Shown piece after piece: positions 1 through 10,528 of a stretch of 64,000 nt of DNA. Under the pieces are notes generated by a model. The model had not been told where the DNA came from, searched no databases, and saw only the letters and a list, made by a program, of their open reading frames with translations. Where the stretch lies: contig JAQFVV010006272.1 in assembly GCA_028023455.1 (NCBI GenBank), forward strand, positions 5,759,217 through 5,823,216, written 5' to 3'. Each line of letters starts with the position of its first letter. Within the stretch, counting starts at the first letter, position 1. The position numbers and the translations under genes were made by a program. This DNA is from Epiperipatus broadwayi (Eukaryota > Onychophora > Udeonychophora > Euonychophora > Peripatidae).

Positions 1-1256
1 ATATTGGTACAATATATATATATGTACGTGTATCAATTGCCCAAATACAATTAGAGATATATATTTGCAATTCTAGATCATTTATCAATGTTATTATTAA
101 AAAAACATTGGTAAGAAAATTATCAAAAAACTGATATTTATTTTGTTAGAAAAAATACCTTTTACCAGTACATTTTCATAAATGAGTTTTGACTTAAAAA
201 TGTAATTGGATAACTGTTTTATCACAAAAGTGACAAAAAATATTATAGTATCTTAAATTCTATGGTGATTTTACTAAACCTATTTAACAAAATTTTTATA
301 TTATTTTTATGTTGCAAATTTAACCAAATGCATAAATATGTAACATGCTATATGTGATAACAGGTTAAATATTGTAAATTATCTAAATGTTATTTACTAT
401 TTTTTGTTTTCTGTTACATATTTGTAATTTATTTTTAAAATATTTTTTTCATCTTTAAATAAATCCCACTAAATTTATTATAAATATGTTGTAATTTTTG
501 ATAAATTAAGCATCATTAAAGAAATGCAATAGTCATAAAAGTTTGGACAATAATATATTTTGTTTTATTTGATTTAACTTTAAAATCAATATTTTTTAGG
601 TTCTAATTTTTTTTTTCTTTTTACTTTTGGACTTTGAATTTGTCAATTTTTTTTTAACAAAAAAAAATTTGGAATATTGCAGGGCATTTGGTAATTTCAC
701 TGCCTTATTGAAAGCATTTTAGTTTTGTATTTATATTTCTTTGAATGAAAAAATTATATAGGCATTTTGAGCACTAATAAATATTAAGCCATGATTTCAA
801 TTATTAAACTAAAGCATACATTTTATTAAAAGTAATCCTGTTTCAACAGTCCTTTTTATTTAATGATTATAAACAATAACTTTTTTAAAAAGACAATCTT
901 AATTTCCTAACTTTTTTAAAGTTAATTTTTTTTTTTGCTTTTATTTCTATATTTTGATAATTTTAAGATTAATTATACACAGTTGATTCAAATACACATT
1001 GAGAAAAATCAGATTCTATTCAACCTTAGGACTTTTTTTTTCAAGCAGTCAATTTATAACAAACTCAATGAATATTGATTTATAAAATGAATATCAAACT
1101 ACTTTTAGCTAAATGTAAATTAATTTACATCTAATAAACAGAATCTCATTTCTTATTCCTTTCTAAAGGCTGATTGGAGAGATCTCTGCCACCAAAGAAG
1201 GCTATTTAAATACTTTTATATCTTTTACCTGTGTCTACTGTTTGTATCCATTGCTT
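1..1256. other. AT-rich non-coding DNA, no gene seen
   Basis: Low-complexity A/T-rich sequence with several T or A runs of 8-11 bases. I see no open frame with protein-like composition on either strand and no recognisable RNA gene. It may hold very old transposon sequence that can no longer be read by eye. Confidence 0.7.
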
Positions 1257-1770
1257 TTATAATTGAGTGAGAATTGCAAAAAAAATTTGTGTGAATAAAA
1301 GTGTGGTTCCAAGTAAAAAAAAAGTTGAGAAACTCTGCTGTAGAACATCCTTTGAATAGGAAATAATATAATCATAAAGCATATCTGCTTTATGATGAAG
1401 GCATCTATAAATTAGTTCAAAAAGCATAATCACAACAATAGAAAACAAAATTGAAGATAGTATGCATCTCTGTTTAACATCAATTTTCATTTCAAATGCT
1501 TCAGATTTTCTATCAGTAGTAACAACACTTGTTAAACTATTATGTATAAAAGCAATATAATTTGAATAAATTTCCATGGATAGGTAATTAAAATCCAAAA
1601 AATGTTTTTGAATTAATCAAGTCAAAATGCCTGAATAAATCATTAAAAGTAATGTGAAATATCTTTGCTCAAAATACAGTTTTGCATTTTCCTGATACCA
1701 AACCATGACTACAATGCTTGTAGATTTCTAAAACAAATAGATTTTTTAATAACCATCCAACAAAATTCTT
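1257..1770 (-). pseudogene. Decayed LINE reverse transcriptase fragment
   Basis: Minus-strand remnant of a non-LTR retrotransposon RT. The best part reads SEAFEMKIDVKQRCILSS followed by ILFSIVV, which lines up with the conserved LINE block SEAF-x5-GV(K/R)QGC(V/I)L(A/S)P-x-LFS. About 190 bases upstream, in another frame, FNDLFRHFDLINSKTF resembles the metal-binding block F(V/I)DL-x-KAFD-x-(V/I)N, with the A and one further position changed. Stops and frameshifts lie between the two blocks, so this cannot make an enzyme. No endonuclease or 3' end is visible and no target duplication was found. The wording of the blocks fits widespread animal LINE proteins, but the clade cannot be fixed from so short a piece. 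Confidence 0.6.
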
Positions 1771-3821
1771 GAAAGTAGTTTTGTTATAGTGGAATAAAAA
1801 ATATTCTATGAGAATTGCTAAAACTTTATTTAAACTCCTTTATTTTTATAAATTGTAATAATAAAAGCATTAAGATCAGGTAGCACAATTTCACAAGTCC
1901 ATATATTCTAAAAAATTTGAATAGTTTTGAAGCTAACATGACACTATATTCAAAAACTTCTTCATGCATCTCATCATAAAAGGCAACCATTTCATTTTTA
2001 ATATTATAATGAGCTGCTTTAATTCATCATTGCGGATATTGTAGTCCAAATCTAAATGAAATAGATTAATATCAACAATATGAATTCTTGTATCATTTGT
2101 AATCTGAAAGCTTATCAAAACATCCTATTCCATTAATTTAATAGGATTATGATATCTTTCAGTTCCATTAGTTACTTCCGATGTGTCAAATACAATATGT
2201 CAAAAAAAAAAAAAAGATTTAAATAGATATGATTAGCAAATGTTCTTTACAAGTTTAATCCAACAACCTTATCAATTGTTAAACTTCTGCCCTTAAATCT
2301 TTATGAAGTTCCTCATTCATTTTAGTGTCCTGTTAAGCAGAGGATATTACATACTATGTTTCTTTTAATAAAATTGTTAATAACACAAGCTTTGTCAGAT
2401 TATCAATCAGCATTATTCTTTATAAAAAAAAATTAAAAAAACAAAACTTATTTATATCCACAACTCATTCCCTAAGTGAATTAATTCTATATCTCAATAA
2501 CATGACAAGTTTGACTATTTTAATTTTTATCAAATGTTAAATTTAGCATTAATAGCTAGTACTTTTTAAAGGATGAACTCAAATTTCCTATTTTTTAAGA
2601 CAACTATCATTTTAATTAATGTTGGAGTGTACTAAGCTATGATTCTGTACAATAGTAGGCATTTATATGTATTCCTAATTTCTTTTACATTCTACTTCTA
2701 ACTGTATCATAATCTATAAGAATCTCTTGTTTTGAGCATGAACGGAATCCAAATTCCTTCATAGTGATTTTTTTTTTTTTGCTTTGCAAAGTGCTCATGA
2801 TAGTCTATCCATGTGATGAGCAAAAGAGTGTACACAACCCAATATAATTATTGGCCAACAAATTTTTTACTAATAAAGTCTTTAAAAAAAAAAAATCAGT
2901 GTTTTAAAGATATTGATGGAGTAATACTATCCAATCAGGAACAAAAGTTTATTGAATCTAATGTTATACTGATGATTCTTATTTCTAATTTTTCATAAAA
3001 TCTGAAACTTCTATAGCATTTCATAATTAAATATAAAATGTTTATGTGCAATTTCTCAGAAATAATTAAGACAGCTGATAATAATGACAAAAATTCAAAA
3101 TAACTACATACAAATTAAGAGATTTCAAAATAAAATATTGACTGGAGAAAATAATTTACAGAATACACATATTAGAGAAAAAAAAGAAAGGAAATAATTT
3201 ATTTATATACATTGAAATTGCCTTCAAAAATCTATTTATCAATATATTTTAAATCTTATTACTTGTAATTGAAGTTTATTGGATTTCAATAAAACTGACA
3301 ACTTTTTTAATATTTATTTTTCAATATATTTAAATAAATTATTGATCAATTTGCTTTTCAAAAATATCTTAATTTTGGAAAAAGGATGTCAATATATATA
3401 TTTTTAATCATTTATTCATTCATAAATACAAACACCCATATATATATAAATGCTGATAAAATGGCTTTTAAAATAGCCTATAAAGGTAAAGGATTCATTA
3501 GTATCCCTTTAATAAATAAATATTGTAGAAGACAATAGTCATCAGGCAAGATAAGTCTGATAATGAAGATTTATAGTTTTTCTTATTTAATCCTCTATAT
3601 TTTTAACTACTGTTGCTTTCTTTAATGGTTAGGCAGTTATAGGAAGAAGTCACTAATTCATATACATCTGGTTAACAAACCTTTAACATTTCTATAATCA
3701 TGTACTGTTATGATCAGAACTGTTTAAAAATAAGAAAATATAGATTCCTAATACAAATTATTCATTAAATAATAAACTGAAAGACTAAGTAATTTATTAT
3801 TTAGCAAGAAATAAAATGAAA
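1771..3821. other. AT-rich non-coding DNA
   Basis: No gene recognised. The short open frames are low-complexity and lack any family resemblance. The first few hundred bases may hold more of the RT relic next to it, but no motif supports that. Confidence 0.6.
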
Positions 3822-3881
3822 ATAATTTGCTTTCATCAAGAGAATAGTCTTATAATTTGCTTTCATCAAGAGAATAGTCTT
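3822..3881. repeat. 30-bp tandem duplication (two exact copies)
   Basis: A 30-bp unit beginning ATAATTTGCTTTCATC occurs twice head to tail with no differences, which points to a recent replication slippage or microhomology event. Confidence 0.95.
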
Positions 3882-3952
3882 AATAATAATTTATAACTTA
3901 TAATCCCTGTTTATTTCTTAAAAAATCAAATAAATCCACTTTTCTATTTATT

Positions 3953-3982
3953 TTTTTGATTGCACACAGCAATCTTCCTCAG
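3953..3982 (-). ncRNA. Hammerhead-like motif, degenerate (left arm end)
   Basis: On the minus strand CTGAGGA (3982-3976) is followed by one A and a perfect 6-bp hairpin GATTGC-TGTGT-GCAATC (3974-3958). The GAAA expected next is AAAA. The order CTGANGA, stem II, GAAA is that of a hammerhead core, but no stem III or cleavage site can be found, so I call it a decayed or incomplete motif. Confidence 0.45.
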
Positions 3983-4028
3983 AGCTACAAAACATAAATA
4001 TACAAATATATAAATATTTAATCATATA

Positions 4029-4172
4029 ATGTCCCAACTCCTCACTGAAGAGACCCATAGGTCGAAACCGGTCTGGGGATGGGGACCACGATTTGAATGC
4101 CTTCTCTTGTATTAGCATTTATCATAAATAAAAAAAAAAAAGCTTGTTTAGAGCTATTAGCACGCTCTTAAC
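4029..4172 (+). mobile_element. Short hammerhead-bearing insert in the left arm
   Basis: About 145 bp interrupt the left foldback arm. Similarity to the right arm stops at TTTAATCATATAA and resumes at TTTACTATATC. The insert begins with the hammerhead ribozyme, continues with a moderately complex segment and has an A-rich tract (ATAAATAAAAAAAAAAA) near 4125-4141. The A tract suggests retroposition, but no clear target duplication is seen. Loss from the right arm instead of gain on the left is also possible. Confidence 0.5.
4031..4086 (+). ncRNA. Type I hammerhead ribozyme, complete core
   Basis: All parts of a type I hammerhead are present in order. Stem I 5' strand is GTCCC-AAC-TCCTCA (4031-4044). 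The conserved core CTGAAGA is at 4045-4051. Stem II is GACC-CATA-GGTC (4052-4063), perfectly paired. GAAA is at 4064-4067. Stem III is the palindrome CCGG (4068-4071). T4072-C4073 is the predicted cleavage site. The stem I 3' strand is TGGGGA-TG-GGGAC (4074-4086). Stem I pairs as 6 bp (one G-U), an internal loop AAC/TG, then 5 bp. The ACCGGT palindrome leaves no loop for stem III, as in PLE and retrozyme hammerheads, which are thought to work best as dimers. Every core base matches the consensus, so in vitro cleavage is likely. RNA expression is not shown by the sequence. Confidence 0.88.
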
Positions 4173-5269
4173 TTTACTATATCTACTTGTAAATGACCCA
4201 TTTTTTTACATATATATTATTACCTATATCCATATATACATGCATACATACCAAATATATACATATTTCTTATTTAAACTACACATATATATTATCACTA
4301 TTTATATATGTAAATAAATACCACCTCAAATATATCTATACCAAATATATACACATATATACTTTAAGCATATATACATACACTAAACCAAATATATTTT
4401 TTTATTGAAAATATTAATAATTTAAATATTAAATTTACTGTTGAAAAAAAAAAAAGTTAATAAGTTGGCATAATTGGAAATAATATTAATTAAATCTTAT
4501 ATAGATGCAGAAATGTAGTATAGTAACATCAATATATATATAAGGGATAGGGGTAATAATATTACTAATTGACACTAATATAGATAGGAAATATAAAGTT
4601 CTAGAGTCCAAAGGGCTATAAATTATTGTTTAAATAAGAATGATTATAATAGATAAAGTTAATAAAGGAGGAGCTTTTAAATAATGATTATCCAATTAGG
4701 CTTATAAATAATAATATAAGGTTGACAGAAAGTAAATTTATTTGTAAAAATAACAATGAAGAAAAAAGTTTTAATAATATTAATAGTAATAATAAAATTA
4801 ATTACATATGCATAATAACTTGTAATAATATAATAAATTTTAAAATAATAAATAAAAAAAGGAAAAATATATTAAAATTTTAGATAACAAATATATTAAA
4901 AAATATAAGGAAAATGATTAATAGATATTAAGAACTTAAGATTTGATTTATGCAATAATAATAATTAATGATATAGATGTAGTATGTTTGGAGTAGTTTT
5001 GTATATGTATGTATGTTTAAGGTATATATGTGTATATATTTGGTATAGATAAATTGAAAGTGGTATTTATTTATGTATTGTATATAAATAAAAATAACAT
5101 ATTTATGTGTAGTATAAATGATGAATATATATATATTTGGTATGTATGCATATATGTATATATAGGTAATAAGGTATATGTAAAAAGTGAGTCATTTACA
5201 AATAGATATAATGGATGTTTATATGATTAAATACTTGTATCTTTATGTATTTATATATGTTTTGTAGCT

Positions 5270-5302
5270 CTGAGGAAGATTGCTGGCCAAAAGGAAACTG
5301 TC
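5270..5302 (+). ncRNA. Hammerhead-like motif, degenerate (right arm end)
   Basis: CTGAGGA at 5270-5276 is followed by AGATTGC, a changed stem II half and GAAAC-TGTC (5294-5302). It is the mirror copy of the motif at 3953-3982. Here GAAAC and a TGTC compatible with a cleavage site remain but stem II is broken. Neither end alone would be active; together they suggest that the ancestral arm ended in a hammerhead-type motif. Confidence 0.45.
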
Positions 5303-6869
5303 AGATGGATTAATTTTAATTTAATAAAATAAGTATTGAAAAAGTAAAAAGAAAAGCAGATTTGTTTGATTTTTTATAATTTTAGCAATGCATAAAAAAA
5401 AGTTGATATTTTATTTCTTTATAAAATTATTCAATAAGTTCTCAAATATTAGTTTTAGCTTTCTAAATATTTAAGGAATTATATCAATAATCTCTTTCTT
5501 CCTTCTTAATCAATTTATAAACAATTAACATTCAAGGGATACTAAATGGCAGAACAAATATTCTCACAAATTGTTTTAAGAAAGCCAATAACCCTGAAAT
5601 AATTGTTGGAATTGGCTTTCAGTACCTGTTGTTGCTTACATTCATAAATTTGGTTCTAGAACTAGGAGTTACATGATGCTTTGTTTTGATGCAATATTCA
5701 AAATAGATATTTGAAACTTAATTTTTCCAAAGAAATTCAAATCTGGACAATTCATCCACTTAACCAGCAGGCTGTTTCTCTTTGGAATAATGTTAAATAT
5801 GATTCTAGTTATGTGAGAACATGAATTAAAACTTTGTAAAAAACACATTCATTCATTGCTGGAGCATGAAAAAAGGCTGCAAAAAATTCATGAGATTATC
5901 ATACAGATCTCTTTTGAAAAGTCTGTTACACATCTTATATTTTTTTTAAATATGAATCTGTACCATTTTTTTTTAGAGAAAATAGGGAGTCAGTTATATG
6001 CACTCCAAAATCAGTACTTTTTGGGATTAGCGATTTCCAAGCTATTTATACATTCACCTATGTACATAGATTAGTGTTTTAATATAATGGTTTTTTTTCT
6101 TTTTATCTCATAGTTTCCACTCATTTAAGTTAATATAAAACGATCATTTTCATGCACTAAATATGACAATGGAATTGTGTATTTGTGCAATAGCATGTAC
6201 CACCTTTAATTATAAGCACATTAATTTTGAGACCATTTGTGTCTACTCCTTTTTTTTCTTCTTCTAGATTTAAAATTGTCATACTTATTTATGAATAACA
6301 GCTAATGATAAATGATGATGAATAAAGATAAAAGCTTTTAGTTTGTCTCCACCATACAATTTTATGATTGTGGCCTGATCAAGAATATTACACAGCAATG
6401 TCTATACTGGGAAGACATATATAAGCAAAATGAAATTTTGTTATAATAATAATTAAGCTAAAAAAATCTAACTTATACTGTATATATATATGAGAGCATT
6501 GAAACACCATCTGCTCAAAGTGAAATAAAATATATGATACAAATAATAGCCAAATTCTGACTTTTAAATTATGATAGAAGATTCACAGAATCAATTTCAA
6601 GGGAACTCATTCTTCATCTACTACACCAAGCTTTTTTAACATTATTAACAATAAATCAGAATAAGTTAGAATCTTATTTTATATAAATTAGATTGCATTT
6701 GTTTTATTTGAAAATAGTAAAAATGATAAAAATTATAATAATTCTATTTTTTTAAAATATAAATCTTACAACGAATGCATATATATATATATATATGTAG
6801 AGATATTTACATAGTGATGAAATTGATAACCATTAATGTTCTGCTTCTATATATATAAACAAATAGTAA
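5303..6869. other. AT-rich non-coding DNA
   Basis: No gene, RNA or transposon domain recognised. It includes (AT)n microsatellites near 6480 and 6780 and many A/T homopolymers. The short open frames look like chance. Confidence 0.6.
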
Positions 6870-7390
6870 TTATATGTTGGACTAGTTCCAGCATCTAATA
6901 TTAATTGTTAAATGTCTTTAGAAAAATTCAAACTTTATTTAAATTTTTCAAATACACTCAGCTGTTAGTAATGACATACAGGTTAGTATATAACACAAAG
7001 TTTTGAGTGGTATTGGTTCTCTTCTTCAGGTGTTCTTGGCCTGCCCAGTGATAGCACTAGCATGAGAATTGAACCCGGACCTTTACATTCATAAATATTG
7101 AATTTAAGATGATGTCCTGAGTAAGCTGTAGTTAGTCAGTTAGAGATCACCTTAAATTCAGCTTAATTTGTTAGAATTTGATCTTAAATTCAATATTCAT
7201 AATCTAAAGGTCCAGATTTGATTAACATGCTAGTACAATCATTGGCTGGTCAGAAACAACCTAAGAGGAGAATACTACTACTCGAAACATTGTTGCTGAA
7301 TGCATTTGAAAAATTTAAATAAAATTTGTATTTTACTAAAGACATTTAACAATTAATATTAGATGATTGAAGCAGTCCAACATACAATTT
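6870..7390. repeat. Inverted repeat with ~220-245-bp arms and hammerhead-like motifs
   Basis: Left arm (6870-7114) and right arm (7171-7390) are reverse complements with scattered differences. For example ATTGTTAAATGTCTTTAG near 6903 matches CTAAAGACATTTAACAAT near 7336. Each arm contains a hammerhead-like order: on the minus strand near 7029-6996 CTGAAGA, AGAG, a loop, CTC, AAAAC; on the plus strand at 7261-7288 CTAAGAG, GAG, a loop, CTC, GAAAC. No stem III or cleavage site is clear. The left arm also has a tRNA B-box-like string, GGGTTCAATTCTC, on the minus strand. This may be a PLE terminal-repeat pair or an inverted SINE pair. Confidence 0.7.
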
Positions 7391-7736
7391 CTATTAAAAT
7401 GCCATCATAAACTTTAGAGAAATACATACTAATAACTTAAAAAATTTCATTAGTTTTAAACCTCATCAAATGTATTAAATATGCATATATCAAAATTAAT
7501 TTATAAATTATTGTATTGAATTGAAACTTATAATACAGTTAGAATTCAGTTAATCTGACTTCCTATTAATTTGGCAGCTATTAATATTCAGATAAAAGTA
7601 TTAAGAGCCTTTTAAATTTTCATGAATGCCCAGACAAACAATAATGAGGATTTACTTAATTAAATTTTTTATTTAATTTGAATACATGTAACATTAAAAA
7701 AATAAATAACACATTAATGCAATATATATATATATA

Positions 7737-10296
7737 GTAACCTCTGTCTTCTTCACTTATTCACTTTATTAGATCTATAAATGCCCAGGCGCCAATTCTA
7801 TACAAGACAGAATAAAATTTATAATTGTAAATTGCTTTTAAACTTATTTAAAAGATTCTTATATTGTAATTATTCTATGGCTGAGCTCAGTTGAGGTTAT
7901 AGGATATGGTCTACATATAGGATGCAAATAATAATAATAAAACATTTATGGATAACAATTCTGTAACACTAATTTAATCATATGCCACACATTTATTTAA
8001 TTATAAAACTATTGCAAAATTATCAATTATCATATTTAATATAGAATAGATAATGATGAAGAGCGGGTACCTTTATATCTACATCACCATCTATTCTAAG
8101 CAAAGTAGAATATATTATTAGCACTGTAATATGGTGATTTATTATCTACAGACAGATTAAATAAATTGACTTCTACTGGCAAATCTATATATTCTAGGGC
8201 TATGTTATGTTAACCATATGTGTGTGTGTGGAAATGGAGAATCGAACGTATATATAATCAAGCAATTCATATGGGCCATTGATTTAATAAAACACTTATT
8301 AAAAATAAATGACAAAATAAATAATAAATAAAAAAAAAATATTATTTTATGCACCTTTCTAACCAATTACATTTCTTCTATAGTAAAACCAAAATTGACT
8401 AATATTTAATATTTGAATCATATATTTTCGAATATGTGTGCTTTTATAATATCATAAATATAATGTATTTTTTAAAACATACTTTTTATTAGCTTATTTA
8501 TAGAACTTAGATGATGCCCTAAATCAATCATCTTTTATACATATTATAAAAGTTTATACAACACTTATCTGTTATAATCAGTGTATATCATCTAACACTA
8601 ACTATACAAAAATAAAGAAAGGCAGGGAAAAACAATAACCAAACACTTATACTTATACATGTGAGGGTTAAATAATATCTCTAAATTCAATCTAAATAAT
8701 CTAATCATCCCTTGACCATTTCTACCTCCAACTTATAACAGACAAGGTTTTAATTCTTTATTTTTTTTAAATAAACTTCATTAACAAAATTGAAGCATAA
8801 TAAATACAATTTTTTTTAAAATAATAATTTATAGCATCACGCACACATACGAATATCTATAATCACCTATAATATAATTTCTAGATCATACAAAATAATA
8901 GATTATCATATTACAATGATATGAAGTTACATTGTTTTATTTTTTTTTAAAAAGAAAACAAAAAAAAATTGGTTATGCATCTGTTGTAATCAATAACTAA
9001 AATACTTACCAATATCCCATCATTACATGTTAAGTTTTTTTTTTTAAAAAAAAAAAAAAATTTGAAGGAAACATACATATTAGTTTCAAAGACAACAGTA
9101 AACTATAACATAAAAAAAAAATGTCTATCCGATTGTTAAAGCATAATTTGTTAAGAATGACAATATTTTTTTTTTATCCTAGAACTCCGTTATAGGTGTG
9201 ATAAATGACATTTGCATGCATTGGAATTATTTTATTATATATGCGCGAATAACAAAGTTATACAGTATAGAATTATCCTCTTGATATAAGATTAAATAGA
9301 TAAACTCTTTCATTTAAAATTTTATTTTGTAGAATATTGATAGAAAATTCTTAAGATTGAAAATCAAGCGTTTAATTATAGCGTTTAATAAGAAAATTTT
9401 AGCTAGCTTTATTTTAAACAATTTTGTCATTTTAATATTATTTAGCTTTGGCAATACTTTAAAATAAATCATAATTACTTAGCTTACATATATCCAGGCA
9501 TTTTAAAGGTAGTGAATATGGACCATTGTTTGACAGAAATTTGGAGCTGGCTTCCCTCTGGATTTATCTCCTCATTTTTATATTATTCCAGTTAGTATAA
9601 TAGAAAATTCTCCACAAATATATTATTAAAATCCTCACGATGTTGTTTTTATTTGTTCTAATACTCTTAGAGAGTTATTGATTCTTTTAAGCTTTATTTT
9701 TTTATAGCTTCTTCCTTGGAATTTTTTTATATTTTCTTTCAAGTTTTAAACTCTCTGTCTCTCTTCACTCACACCCTCTGTCTTTCTTTTTATTACAATC
9801 AACTTTGGAAATGTGCCAGAATTTTACTTATAAAATTTTAACAATACAATATTTGAATAGAATAAAACATAATAATAAAAAAAATATTAAATATTAATTA
9901 TTAATTTAGAAATGTTATTCACTATTATACAAATAATCTTTATCATTTTTAAATATAAGATTATGAACAATACATAATCAGTAAATAATAAATAAAATAT
10001 AGAAAAGAAAATTCTAATTGATAATATATCTATGTATCTGCTTATTATGACATGTAAATTTTTATACTACATACAAACATCTCTAATATTGTTCATCCTC
10101 CTCTTCTACTACCAAACATATATAATCCAAAACTCTACCAATCAGTACACCCACTTAAAGTTTTAATTTTTTAAATCTTAATTTTAACTAGCAAATTACA
10201 TCTCAATTCATTTTTCTCAGATAATTATCTTTAGCCATTGTTAGCACAAATGTGAACTTCCCATATTTCTTCCTGGTGCCAACCTGGAAGGTCACA
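7737..10296 (-). repeat. 3' LTR (about 2.56 kb)
   Basis: This is the intact LTR copy. It lacks the LINE found in its partner and so preserves the empty insertion site (AGCTTTGGCAATAC, near 9448). The inner boundary is TGTGACC at 10296 on the minus strand, directly after the purine tract. The outermost base pair is changed relative to the partner (AG in place of TG in plus orientation). No open frame in it resembles a protein. U3, R and U5 cannot be separated by eye. Confidence 0.85.
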
Positions 10297-10309
10297 GTCC
10301 TTCCCCCTT
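10297..10309 (-). promoter_or_regulatory. Polypurine tract of the LTR element
   Basis: On the minus strand AAGGGGGAAGGAC lies immediately upstream of the 3' LTR start TGTGACC. An unbroken purine run at exactly this boundary is the expected plus-strand priming site, and it fixes the element's orientation. Confidence 0.8.
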
Positions 10310-10528
10310 ATGAAAGAAAAATGAATTGGATAAACAATCAATATTAATAGCACATCAAATTTTACTCTCAGATTATTCCACAATTAGAAAATTATGTTGG
10401 TTGAATAAGCATAAAACAATAAAACATTTAATGCTTTTACAAACACTTGTTCCTCTTATATTTTAGCAACATTAAATAAGTAAGAAAAAAAAATTAAATT
10501 CTATATTGAACAATATGTATAACTTTTA

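Larger units (their letters stand above)
3953..5302. mobile_element. Foldback (inverted-arm) element, PLE-like
   Basis: Two arms of about 300-430 bp lie in inverted orientation (about 3953-4392 and 4990-5302). The outer ends match closely (CAGCAATCTTCCTCAGAGCT at 3968 and its complement ending at 5285), and similarity continues through the TA-rich part of the arms. The left arm carries an extra ~145 bp (about 4029-4172) that the right arm lacks; this insert contains the hammerhead ribozyme. The ~600-bp centre has no intact frame. Around 4640 the plus strand reads MIIIDKVNKGGAF, which weakly recalls the IxxADKGxAxVI region before PLE RTs. Inverted terminal arms and hammerhead-like motifs at the ends are typical of Penelope-like elements, but the RT is not proven here. 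Confidence 0.7.
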
